Assembly: GCA_016872535.1 (NCBI GenBank)
Contig: VGZQ01000010.1
Location: 1-49,228 of the forward strand
Direction: 5' to 3'
DNA: 49,228 nucleotides
Source of the DNA: Rhodospirillales bacterium
GTDB lineage: Bacteria > Pseudomonadota > Alphaproteobacteria > Rhodospirillales > 2-12-FULL-67-15
The notes beneath the pieces are model-generated. The model was not told where the DNA came from. It was given only the letters and a program-made list of their open reading frames with translations, and did not search any database. A program made the position numbers and the translations under genes. Shown piece by piece: positions 8,343-16,722 of this stretch (within the stretch, counting starts at the first letter, position 1; each line of letters starts with the position of its first letter).

Positions 8343-9242
8343 ATGAAGCTCCACCCCGTCGTCAAGAACATCTTGCGCCCACCATACCGGGCTGCGCTTT
8401 GGCTGGCCGCGCGATTGGCGCATGGCTTGGCTTGGTTGCTGCACGCCCTGCTCGGCCCGACGCGATTCTTGAAGCTGGTCCATTTCGTTCGGCGCGAAAT
8501 GGACACGACCATTGAGGTCGGCGGTCTGCGCTTCGATGCCAGCCACGAGATCCCGCTTTATCGCGCGCTGACCCTATTTACCAAGGAGCCCGACACCATC
8601 GCCTGGATCGACGATTGCGTTTCCGAGGGTGACTCCTTTTACGACGTGGGCGCCAACATCGGCGTGTTCACCCTTTACGCCGCAACCCGCAAGAAGGCAG
8701 CGGTGGTGGCCTTCGAGCCCTCGTCGGAAAACTACGCGATCCTCAACCGCAACATCTATATGAATGGGCTGGCCGATCGGGTGATCGCGCTCAATCTCGC
8801 CCTGCACGACCGCACCGCGCTGTCGATGTTGAACTTGTCGGCGTTCATGCCCGGCAAGGCCGGCCACGGTTTCTCCATCGCCGTCGCCGGATCCGATTAC
8901 AGCGCCTTCATCCCCGATTTTCGCCAGAGCGTGATCGGCTATCGCCTCGACGATTTTGTCCATACTTTCGATGTCCCTTTTCCCAATCATGTTAAGATCG
9001 ACGTCGACGGCAACGATCCGGTCGTGCTAGAGGGAATGCGCGGGCTGCTGGACGATCCGCGGCTGAAAAGTGTCGCCATCGAGCTCAATCCCGACTTCCG
9101 CGAGGCCGACCGCCAAGTCGCCGATCTTCTTCTCGCCCACGGGTTCGAAAAACTGGACGGCGAGCGCTACCGGAACCTGGCGAACATCCGCGACGGCTTG
9201 GCACACAACTATTTCTTCGTGCGCGGACGGCACGCCCTTTGA
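8343..9242 (+). CDS. FkbM family methyltransferase
   Basis: A 299-residue protein starting at ATG 8343. The S-adenosylmethionine site FYDVGANIGVFTLYAA, followed by VVAFEPSSENYAILN, is the FkbM signature, and KIDVDGNDPVVLEGM is the matching C-terminal motif. FkbM proteins usually O-methylate sugars or polyketides. An N-terminal stretch of about 45 residues before the domain is hydrophobic and basic and might associate with the membrane. It lies 11 bp after the preceding GT-B-like gene and 30 bp before a B12/radical SAM gene, so sugar O-methylation during polymer assembly is the likely role. Confidence 0.88.
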   Translation: MKLHPVVKNILRPPYRAALWLAARLAHGLAWLLHALLGPTRFLKLVHFVRREMDTTIEVGGLRFDASHEIPLYRALTLFTKEPDTIAWIDDCVSEGDSFYDVGANIGVFTLYAATRKKAAVVAFEPSSENYAILNRNIYMNGLADRVIALNLALHDRTALSMLNLSAFMPGKAGHGFSIAVAGSDYSAFIPDFRQSVIGYRLDDFVHTFDVPFPNHVKIDVDGNDPVVLEGMRGLLDDPRLKSVAIELNPDFREADRQVADLLLAHGFEKLDGERYRNLANIRDGLAHNYFFVRGRHAL

Positions 9243-9272
9243 AAATCGGCAACGAACGAGAGCGTTGACGCG

Positions 9273-10946
9273 ATGACCCAGGCAGTGAACAACGATCTTC
9301 CCGGAGCGAAGGCCCGATCGGACTTCCGCGTCCTGATCGTCTATCCGAACTTGCCCTTGATGCTGATCCCGGCGCTGGCGATCGCGCTGTTCACCCGCGT
9401 GCTGCGCGAGGAGGGCTACCAGGTCGAGCTGTTCGAGACCACTCATTACCTCGACCAGGAGGAGGACTCGAGCTCGGAGAACCGGGTCAAGATGCTGAAC
9501 GTGCGGGAATTCAGCGTCACCGAGGACCTTGGCATCACGATCAAGCACGACATGTTCGGGGACTTCCGCCGCAAGGTCGAGTCGTTCAGGCCCGACTTGA
9601 TGATCTTCTCGGTGGTCGAGGACGCCTTCCTCCAGGCGCTCGCTCTGCTGCGGCGAGTCCAGGATCTGAATATTCCCCACGTCTTCGGCGGCGTTTTCCC
9701 GACCAACGCTAAGGAGCGCTGCTTCGACTTCCCCGAGATCAAGATGATTGCGCTCGGCGAGGGCGAGCGGACCGTGGTGGACGTCGCCGAGGCCGTTCGC
9801 CAAGGCAAGGCGATCGACACTATCGCCGGCACTTGGTCGCGGCTCCCCGACGGCACCATCCGCAAGAATCCGGTGCAGCCGCTGGCCGACATCAACCGCT
9901 ACCGACCCGATTTCAGCCTGTTCGAGGAAAGCCGTTTTTACCGGCCGATGGGCGGGCGAGTGTTTAAGATGATTCCGGTCGAGACCTATCGCGGCTGTCC
10001 TTACTCCTGCACCTACTGCAATTCGCCGGCGCAGCGGGTCTTTTCCAAGGACAACGAACTCGGCAACTTCCTGCGCCGCAAGCGCATGGACGTCTTGCGG
10101 GCGGAACTGACCGAGCATTACGCCGCCTACAAGCCGACCTTCTTCTACTTCGTTGACGATTCCTTCCTGGCACGGCCGCGCCAAGAGATTTTTGATTTCT
10201 GCGATATGTACGAGGAATTCCGCCTGCCATTCTGGTTCAACACCCGGGCGGAAAACTGCGACGCCAAAGCCCTGGCGCGGCTCAAGGAAGTCGGCTGCTA
10301 CCGCATCTCGTTCGGCATCGAATGCGGCAACGAGGAATACCGCCAGCGCGTGCTCCGGCGCAAGATCACCAACGCCGAGATGATCGACCGCTTCGCGATG
10401 ATCGCCGATTCCGGCATCGCCTTCAGCCTCAACCTGATCGTCGGCATGCCGGGCGAAACCCGCGAACTGGTCATGGACACGGTTGATCTGGTGCGCTCGG
10501 TGCACGGCTACGACGCGCTGACGGTCAGCATCTTCACGCCCTATCACGGCACCGTGCTGCGCGACGTCGCGGTCAAGAACGGCTGGCTCGACCCCCAGAC
10601 CATCACCCGCCACACCACTGCCCGCTCGATTTTGACCATGCCGGCGCCGTTCCTGAGCGCCGACGACATCGACGGGCTGGCCGCAGTCATGCCGCTGTAC
10701 TGCTACTTCCCCAAGAGCGAGTGGCCCGCCTTGCGCCGCGCCGAGGGGTCGGACGCCGAGGGCCTCGCCATCCGCGAGCGCTACGCCGAGATCTATCGCA
10801 AGAATTTCTTCGGCGAGACCCAGGATTCGCGAAAGACCTTCCTGGTCGAAGGCGGCACCGGCTGCCGGACCAACCCCAAGGACGCCTTCCGCCTGAGCCC
10901 CAAGCGGCTTTCGGCCGACGAAATCGCCATGCTGTCGATGGGCTGA
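9273..10946 (+). CDS. B12-binding domain radical SAM protein
   Basis: A 557-residue protein. Residues about 20-170 have the alternating strands of a cobalamin-binding-like domain (FRVLIVYPNLPLM, PDLMIFSVVEDAF, HVFGGVFPTN). The 4Fe-4S cluster motif CPYSCTYC carries C242, C246 and C249. GIECGNEEYRQRVLRR and SLNLIVGMPGETREL are typical of this B12-rSAM class. Members carry out radical methylation, ring changes or C-C bond chemistry on unreactive carbons. It is the first of three such proteins in the window and the only one on the + strand. The substrate is not predictable, and either a lipid carrier or a sugar is possible. Confidence 0.88.
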   Translation: MTQAVNNDLPGAKARSDFRVLIVYPNLPLMLIPALAIALFTRVLREEGYQVELFETTHYLDQEEDSSSENRVKMLNVREFSVTEDLGITIKHDMFGDFRRKVESFRPDLMIFSVVEDAFLQALALLRRVQDLNIPHVFGGVFPTNAKERCFDFPEIKMIALGEGERTVVDVAEAVRQGKAIDTIAGTWSRLPDGTIRKNPVQPLADINRYRPDFSLFEESRFYRPMGGRVFKMIPVETYRGCPYSCTYCNSPAQRVFSKDNELGNFLRRKRMDVLRAELTEHYAAYKPTFFYFVDDSFLARPRQEIFDFCDMYEEFRLPFWFNTRAENCDAKALARLKEVGCYRISFGIECGNEEYRQRVLRRKITNAEMIDRFAMIADSGIAFSLNLIVGMPGETRELVMDTVDLVRSVHGYDALTVSIFTPYHGTVLRDVAVKNGWLDPQTITRHTTARSILTMPAPFLSADDIDGLAAVMPLYCYFPKSEWPALRRAEGSDAEGLAIRERYAEIYRKNFFGETQDSRKTFLVEGGTGCRTNPKDAFRLSPKRLSADEIAMLSMG

Positions 10947-10971
10947 TTCTTCCGTACGGCTTTTCCGCTTC

Positions 10972-12765
10972 GTGATTCCGGTTATCCAAAAGGTTTTTTC
11001 GTTTCTGGACGCGCGCACGCGCGTCCAGGGCGCCGGACTGCTGGTCCTGATGGCGCTTTCGGCGCTGCTGGAGATGTTGTCCATCGCCCTGATTTTTCCG
11101 CTGGTCCAGCTGATTTTCACCGCCGGCGAGGGCCCGGCCTGGGCCGAGGCGGCTCGGCGCGTTGTCGGCGCCGAGGGATTCGCCTTGGCCGCGACTGCCG
11201 GCGCGGTTTTCGCCCTGGTTTTCGTCGGCAAGAACGCCACCCTGCTCGCGATCCAGTACGCCGTCAGCCGCTTCACCCTGACGAAGCTGGCCGCCTTCCA
11301 GAACCGGCTCTACCGCCATTACTTGGAGCGTCCCTACGCCGCGCAGCTGGCCGATCATTCGGCGGTGCCACTGCGCAACATCGCCACCGCCAGCACCGCC
11401 GTGTTCGACACTTTGCGATCGCTGATGACGCTGGCGCTGGAGGGATTGTTGATCGCCGCCGCTGCCGTCACCGTCGCCGTTTTGGTCCCCGGACTGGCGC
11501 TGGCCGGGGTTTTTCTGTTCCTGGTCCTGGCGGGCGCGTTCCACTTCGCCGCCGGACCCTATTTCCGGCGCTGGGGCGAGGCGGCCAACGCCGCCAATGC
11601 CGGCTTGCTGCGCTGGACAGTCCAGGGCATCGCCGCGCTCAAGGACATCAAGGCCTTCGACTGCGCCCCCTATTTCGAATCCCGCTTCGCGGCCGAGACC
11701 CGCGAACTCGTCCGGGTCCGCACCTGGCGCCAGGTCAGTCAGCTCGTGCCCCGCGCCCTGGTCGAGACGCTGATCGTCGTCGCCGGAACCGGGGCGATCG
11801 TTTTCCTCTACGCTGACCGCGCCCAGGCCGGCGAGGCCTTCGGCGCGCTCGGCGTCGCCGGCCTGGGCGCGATGCGGATCATCCCCTCGGTCAATCGGGT
11901 GCTGGGCCTGATCGCCGAGATGCACCAGTTCGGCGCCGAGGTAACGACGCTGCACGACGAACTGGGACGGCATCCGGCGGACGGCCCGAGCGGCGGCGAT
12001 CCCGGCCCGACCGCGCCTCTGCCGTTCGCCCACGACATCCGGCTCGACGGCGTCGCATTCCGTTACGCTGACGACCGTGCCCCCGCGCTAACCGATCTTT
12101 CCCTGACAATCCGTAAGGGCGAGGCAGTCGGCGTTGTCGGCCCATCGGGGGCGGGCAAATCGACCTTGGTCGATCTCCTGCTCGGCCTGCTCAGGCCCGA
12201 CCGAGGCCGTCTCTTGGTGGACGGCGCGGACGCCTTTGCTGCGATCCGGGCCTGGCGCGCCAATATCGGCTATGTGCCACAATCAATTTACCTGCTCGAT
12301 GACACCATCCGCCGCAATGTCGCCTTCGGCGTGCCCGACGAAGAAATCGATCCGACGCGGGTGGAACGCGCGTTGCGTCTGGCCCGGCTCGATGCCTTCG
12401 CCGCCGGCTTGCCCGAGGGGATCGAAACCCGCGTCGGCGAGGACGGAGCGCGACTGTCCGGCGGCCAACGCCAGCGCATCGGCATCGCGCGGGCCCTTTA
12501 CCGCGATCCGCCGATCCTGCTGTTCGACGAGGCAACCTCGGCGCTCGATGCCGAGACCGAGCGCGAGATCGTCGCCGCCATCGATTCCCTCAAGGGCGGG
12601 CGTACCCTGATTATCGTCGCCCATCGCCTGACCACGCTCGCCAGCTGCGACCGGATCGTCATGCTGGCGGATGGCCGAATCGCCGACGACGGCGCCTTCA
12701 CTGACATGGCCCGGCGCCATCCCGACCTGAACCGCGCCCGCGAGGCGTCCGCCGCCGGCCGATGA
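10972..12765 (+). CDS. ABC exporter, fused membrane and ATPase domains (MsbA/PglK type)
   Basis: A 597-residue half-transporter starting at GTG 10972. The first 310 residues or so form the six-helix membrane domain. The ATPase domain has Walker A GPSGAGKST, a Q-loop near YVPQSIYLLDDT, the signature LSGGQRQRI, Walker B ILLFDEATSALD and the switch His in IVAHRL. The order and length match MsbA/PglK exporters that work as homodimers in the inner membrane and flip lipid A or lipid-linked oligosaccharides. It ends in an ATGA overlap with the antiporter gene and so leads a coupled set that includes the PAPS enzymes. Export of the lipid-linked, sulfated repeat is the likely role. Confidence 0.88.
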   Translation: MIPVIQKVFSFLDARTRVQGAGLLVLMALSALLEMLSIALIFPLVQLIFTAGEGPAWAEAARRVVGAEGFALAATAGAVFALVFVGKNATLLAIQYAVSRFTLTKLAAFQNRLYRHYLERPYAAQLADHSAVPLRNIATASTAVFDTLRSLMTLALEGLLIAAAAVTVAVLVPGLALAGVFLFLVLAGAFHFAAGPYFRRWGEAANAANAGLLRWTVQGIAALKDIKAFDCAPYFESRFAAETRELVRVRTWRQVSQLVPRALVETLIVVAGTGAIVFLYADRAQAGEAFGALGVAGLGAMRIIPSVNRVLGLIAEMHQFGAEVTTLHDELGRHPADGPSGGDPGPTAPLPFAHDIRLDGVAFRYADDRAPALTDLSLTIRKGEAVGVVGPSGAGKSTLVDLLLGLLRPDRGRLLVDGADAFAAIRAWRANIGYVPQSIYLLDDTIRRNVAFGVPDEEIDPTRVERALRLARLDAFAAGLPEGIETRVGEDGARLSGGQRQRIGIARALYRDPPILLFDEATSALDAETEREIVAAIDSLKGGRTLIIVAHRLTTLASCDRIVMLADGRIADDGAFTDMARRHPDLNRAREASAAGR

Positions 12766-14042
12766 GCGATTTCGAGCTGCGCCAGTTCTTGCTCGCGGTC
12801 GTCGTCCTGCTCGGCGCCGGACATTTCGGCGGCTATGTCTTCCAGCGCCTCGGCCTGCCGCGCGTGGTCGGCGAGATCGCGGGCGGCTTGGCGGTAGGCA
12901 AGTCGGTGCTGGGAACTCTGTTTCCCGGACTTTTCGCCTGGCTATTCGAGGACTTCGCCGGTACGCCGGTGTCGTTGGCGGCCTTCTACTGGATCGGCCT
13001 GATTCTTTTGATGTTCACCTCGGGCTTCAGCATCGAAAAAAGAATCGAGCACTCGGACCGCCGCGTTATCCTAACGCTGATTGCAGGCACTACAATCTTA
13101 CCATTTCTCGCCGGCTGGGGTCTAACGGCGAGCGTCGATTTCTCCCGCTACACCGGGCCGGCCGCCAATCCGCTTGCCCTGTCCCTAGTGGTGGCGATCG
13201 CTGTCGCGGTGACGTCGATTCCGGTGATTTCGCGGATTTTCATCGATCTCGGTATCGCCGAGGGGCGCTTCGCCAAGATCGTCCTGTCAGCGGCCATCGG
13301 GCATGACATCCTTCTCTGGGCGGTGTTGGCGGTGGCTACCGGCTTGGTCGCCCTCGGCCAGCCCGATATCGCCTCGATCGCCATGATCGTGCTCAAGACG
13401 GTCCTGTTTTTCGGTGCGGCCGCCCTGGTCGGGCCGTGGCTCCTCTACCGACTGACCCGCACCCGCTACAACATCGTACGCAAGGCCTCGCCGATCGGCT
13501 GGGTCCTGATCATCTGCTTCCTGCTCGCGGCGCTGGCGAGCGTACTCGAAGTCAACGTCGTGTTCGGCGCACTTTTGGCCGGGATCGTGTTCGGCATGAC
13601 CGGCGACCCCGAAGTCGAGGAAGTCAAGACCCGCATCTCGGATTTCTCCTTGGCCTTCTTCATTCCGTTCTACTTCGCCATGGTTGGTTTCAAGATTGAC
13701 TTAATCGGTGGGTTCGAGCCGTTGTTCGCCCTGGGGTTCATTCTGTTTTGCACCGTCTGCCAGCTGACCGCGACCTTCGTCAGCGCACGCGCCGCCGGAT
13801 GCGATAATGCCACTGCCCTTAACCTCGGCATGGCGATGAATACCCGCGGCGGACCGGGCATCGTGTTAGCAACGGTGGCTCTCGAATATGGTATCGTCAA
13901 TCTGGTCTTCTATTCGACCTTGATCGCGCTCGCGATCGCGACTTCGCTGATCGCCGGCGTCTGGTTTCGTTATCAACTGGCGCAGGGCCGGCCGCTGTAC
14001 GCCGACCGGCACCTCAACACCAACGGCACAATTTCGTCATGA
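12762..14042 (+). CDS. CPA2-type cation:proton antiporter (KefB/NapA-like)
   Basis: A 426-residue polytopic membrane protein with about eleven or twelve predicted helices that fills the Na+/H+ exchanger domain and lacks a cytoplasmic TrkA-N regulatory domain. VTSIPVISRIF (150-160) and AAIGHDILLW (178-186) match the paired half-helices of the CPA2 ion site. That site normally carries Asp-Asp (electrogenic) or Asn-Asp, whereas here it reads His181-Asp182. NTRGGPGIVLA matches the conserved late helix. It overlaps both neighbours by 4 bp, so it is translated together with the exporter and the sulfate-activation fusion. A role in supplying or balancing ions for sulfation or export is inferred, and an altered ion specificity is possible. 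Confidence 0.8.
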   Translation: MSDFELRQFLLAVVVLLGAGHFGGYVFQRLGLPRVVGEIAGGLAVGKSVLGTLFPGLFAWLFEDFAGTPVSLAAFYWIGLILLMFTSGFSIEKRIEHSDRRVILTLIAGTTILPFLAGWGLTASVDFSRYTGPAANPLALSLVVAIAVAVTSIPVISRIFIDLGIAEGRFAKIVLSAAIGHDILLWAVLAVATGLVALGQPDIASIAMIVLKTVLFFGAAALVGPWLLYRLTRTRYNIVRKASPIGWVLIICFLLAALASVLEVNVVFGALLAGIVFGMTGDPEVEEVKTRISDFSLAFFIPFYFAMVGFKIDLIGGFEPLFALGFILFCTVCQLTATFVSARAAGCDNATALNLGMAMNTRGGPGIVLATVALEYGIVNLVFYSTLIALAIATSLIAGVWFRYQLAQGRPLYADRHLNTNGTISS

Positions 14043-16192
14043 CTATCGAACTTCTTTGCACCCTCGGCCCGGCCTCAATGAACGCGCGGGTCATTTCCCG
14101 CCTCGAACATCTTGGCGTCTCGCTGTTCCGCGTCAATTTGTCTCACACCCGGCTCGAGGACGTCGAACGGGTAGTCCGCTTCATCCAGGAACATTCCCGC
14201 GTCCCGGTCTGCCTCGACACCGAGGGGGCCCAGGTCCGCACCACCGGGCTTGCCGACGGCACCGTCATCCTGCGCGAGAATACCCTGGTGACGGTGCATC
14301 CCGTGCCGGTCCCCGGTGACGAACGCAACATCGGACTTTACCCACCCTACATCCTTGCCGAACTTCGACCCGGCGATTTCATCAGCATCGACTTCAACGC
14401 CGTCCTGACCCAGGTGGTCGGTGGTAGCGAGAAAGGCGTCACAGTGCGCGTCGTCAACGGCGGCACCGTCGGCTCCAACAAGGCGGTCACGGTCTACCGC
14501 TCCCTCACCATGCCGGCCTTGACAGACAAGGACCGCGCCGCCATCGCCATCGGTCGCAAACTCGGCATCCGCCACGTCGCCCTGTCCTTCGCCAACCGGC
14601 CCGGCGACGTCGACGAGACCCGGGCGCTGGCAGGCGAGGGCGTTTTCGTCATCTCCAAGATCGAATGCCGCAACGGTCTCGATCATCTCGCCTCCATCGC
14701 CGAGCGGTCCGATGCTATCCTGATCGACCGCGGCGATTTATCACGCGAAATCCCGATCGAGCGCATCCCTTCCGCGCAAAAATACATCATCCGCACCGCG
14801 AAACAGGTTGGCCGCAAGGTCTACGTCGCCACCAATCTGCTGGAAACAATGGTCGCCGCGCCGATTCCGACCCGCGCCGAGGTCAACGACATCTTCAACA
14901 CCCTGGATGACGGCGCCGACGGCCTGGTCCTGGCGGCCGAAACCGCGATCGGCAAATATCCAATCGACTGCGCCGCCATGATCCGCAAGCTGGTGCGCGA
15001 ATTCGAGAGCGGCAGCCTCGCCGCGCCGTCGAGCGAGGCTTTCTCGCTGCTGGCTGAGCCCCACGGCGGCAGCTTACGCGTCGCCGAGGCGACCGAGGAC
15101 GAGCGCGCCGCCGCGCGCGCCCTTCCCGTCGTCCCGGTTCCGTACGCCGTGCTGCAGGACGCCGAGCAGCTCGCACTCGGTGTTTTCTCGCCGCTCGAGG
15201 GATTCATGGACCGGGAAACCCTAAAATCCGTCCTCGCCGATTGCCGCCTTCCCGGCGGCGAGGTCTGGACCATGCCCATCTTGATGCCGTTGCCGGCCGG
15301 CATCCCCAAGCCCGCCGCCGGCCAACGCTTGGCCCTCGCCGATCCGAGCGGAACAGTTCGCGCCCTTCTCGACGTCGCCGAGGTGTTTTCGTTCGATGCC
15401 CGCGACTTGGCCGCCCGCTGGTTCGGAACCGATTCTACCGCTCACCCGGGAGCAGCACGAATTTTGGCTGGACCCGATGTGTTCGTCGCCGGCAAGGTCA
15501 CTCTAATCGAACGCCTGCCGTCGGCCTTCAGTGCCTACGAGCTTACCCCCCAACAGTGCCGATTCGTCTTCATGCAAAAAGGCTGGACGCGCATCGTCGG
15601 CTTCCATGGTCGCAACGTACCCCATCGTGCCCACGAGTGGATTCACTTGGAGGCGCTGGAGCGCACCCATGCCGACGGTCTTTTCCTCAGCCCGGCGATC
15701 GGCGCGGCCGAGCCCGGGGACTTCCAACCGGGTGTCATCATCGAGGCCTACAAGATCTTGCTCGCGCTCGATCTCTACCCCAAGGGGCGCGCTGTCCTCG
15801 GCGCCTTCTCGAGCCATCGCCGGCACGCTGGCCCGCGCGAGACGGTGTTCGACGCCCTGTGCCGCAAGAACATGGGCTGCAGCCACTTCATCGTTGGCCA
15901 CAACTATGCCCGTCTCGACGAGTTCTACGGCGCTGACGGCAATCGCCGCCTGTTCGACTCACTGGGCGACATCGGCATCGAGCCAGTCTTTTTCGATCCG
16001 GTCGGTTACCATGAAGTCTCGGGGCGCTACCTCAGCTGGCGCGAATCGCCGGACAGCAAGATCCTTCGCAGCACCGACTTGCGTCAGGCCATCGCCGCTG
16101 GCCAGCCGGTTCCGCCCTGGGCGCTGCACCCGTCCGTACTCGAGATGCTCCGCGCTGAACACGCGGCGGGGCGCGGCATCGTCCGGTCATGA
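14039..16192 (+). CDS. fusion of pyruvate kinase core and ATP sulfurylase
   Basis: One 717-residue frame. Residues 1-330 are a pyruvate kinase A/B-domain core. It keeps the substrate and K+ site R31, N33, S35, D60 and T61, the catalytic Lys in ISKIE (K207), the Mg ligands E209 and D233, T265, PTRAEVND (277-284) and ETAIGKYP (301-308). The C-terminal allosteric domain is absent. Residues about 360-717 are a single-chain ATP sulfurylase, with FSPLEGFMD (383-391), RNVPHRAH (525-532, where RNPxHRAH is usual), HNYARLDEFYG (621-631) and RSTDLR near 677-682. It overlaps the antiporter and cysC genes by 4 bp. ATP sulfurylase makes APS from sulfate. The kinase half could regenerate ATP from the ADP made by CysC, using PEP. 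The coupling is inference, while both domain calls are firm. Confidence 0.9.
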   Translation: MTIELLCTLGPASMNARVISRLEHLGVSLFRVNLSHTRLEDVERVVRFIQEHSRVPVCLDTEGAQVRTTGLADGTVILRENTLVTVHPVPVPGDERNIGLYPPYILAELRPGDFISIDFNAVLTQVVGGSEKGVTVRVVNGGTVGSNKAVTVYRSLTMPALTDKDRAAIAIGRKLGIRHVALSFANRPGDVDETRALAGEGVFVISKIECRNGLDHLASIAERSDAILIDRGDLSREIPIERIPSAQKYIIRTAKQVGRKVYVATNLLETMVAAPIPTRAEVNDIFNTLDDGADGLVLAAETAIGKYPIDCAAMIRKLVREFESGSLAAPSSEAFSLLAEPHGGSLRVAEATEDERAAARALPVVPVPYAVLQDAEQLALGVFSPLEGFMDRETLKSVLADCRLPGGEVWTMPILMPLPAGIPKPAAGQRLALADPSGTVRALLDVAEVFSFDARDLAARWFGTDSTAHPGAARILAGPDVFVAGKVTLIERLPSAFSAYELTPQQCRFVFMQKGWTRIVGFHGRNVPHRAHEWIHLEALERTHADGLFLSPAIGAAEPGDFQPGVIIEAYKILLALDLYPKGRAVLGAFSSHRRHAGPRETVFDALCRKNMGCSHFIVGHNYARLDEFYGADGNRRLFDSLGDIGIEPVFFDPVGYHEVSGRYLSWRESPDSKILRSTDLRQAIAAGQPVPPWALHPSVLEMLRAEHAAGRGIVRS

Positions 16193-16722
16193 ACAAGGGC
16201 CTGGTTTTCTGGTTCACCGGCCTTTCCGGCGCCGGCAAGACGACGCTCGCCCAAACGACGCGGGAGGCGCTTGAGGCCCGGGGTCGCTCGGTCATGCTGC
16301 TGGACGGCGACGGACTGCGACCGATTCTGAGCGCCAACCTCGGTTTCGGCCGGACCGACGTGATCGAGAACAACACCCGGGTTGCGCGCCATTGCGCCCG
16401 GCACCGGACCAAGGCTGACATTGTGCTGGTTCCGATCATTTCCCCTTACGTCGAAGGGCGCGCAGCAGCGCGGTCGATCCTGTCGCCTGGCTTTTTCTTG
16501 ATCCACGTCCGCGCCGACATCGAAACGGTCATAGGTCGCGATCCAAAAGGACTCTATCGCCGTGCGTTGGCGGGCGAAATCTCGGACATGATCGGTTACT
16601 CTCCCGAGACGCCCTATGAGCCGCCCGGAGACGCCGATCTCACCGTGGACACTGTCGCTCTGGCGCCAAGATCGGCCACCCAACGTCTCGTCGCCTTTAT
16701 TTCCGAGCGTCTTGCGGCGTGA
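16189..16722 (+). CDS. cysC: APS kinase
   Basis: A 177-residue adenylylsulfate kinase of usual length. Walker A is GLSGAGKTT (11-19), followed by LDGD (38-41), LGFGRTDVIENN (51-62), ISPYVEGR (84-91) and RDPKGLYRRALAGEI (117-131), with YEPP at 143-146. It phosphorylates APS to PAPS using ATP. The ATG overlaps the stop of the pyruvate kinase-ATP sulfurylase fusion as ATGA, and its own stop overlaps the GTG of the sulfotransferase gene, so PAPS production and use sit in one coupled unit. No PAPS reductase or CysDN genes are present. This argues for sulfation and against assimilation into cysteine. Confidence 0.93.
   Translation: MNKGLVFWFTGLSGAGKTTLAQTTREALEARGRSVMLLDGDGLRPILSANLGFGRTDVIENNTRVARHCARHRTKADIVLVPIISPYVEGRAAARSILSPGFFLIHVRADIETVIGRDPKGLYRRALAGEISDMIGYSPETPYEPPGDADLTVDTVALAPRSATQRLVAFISERLAA

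Noticed and set aside
9027-11276. Very long open frame on the minus strand (about 749 codons)
   Set aside because: It lies opposite the radical SAM and ABC exporter genes, which have clear motifs. It shows no family motif and is the mirror effect of GC-rich codon bias. The same applies to the minus-strand frames at 3626-4954, 6490-7878 and 10687-12033.
16189-16722. APS kinase as part of cysteine assimilation
   Set aside because: No CysDN, PAPS reductase or sulfite reductase gene lies near, and the next coupled gene is a sulfotransferase.
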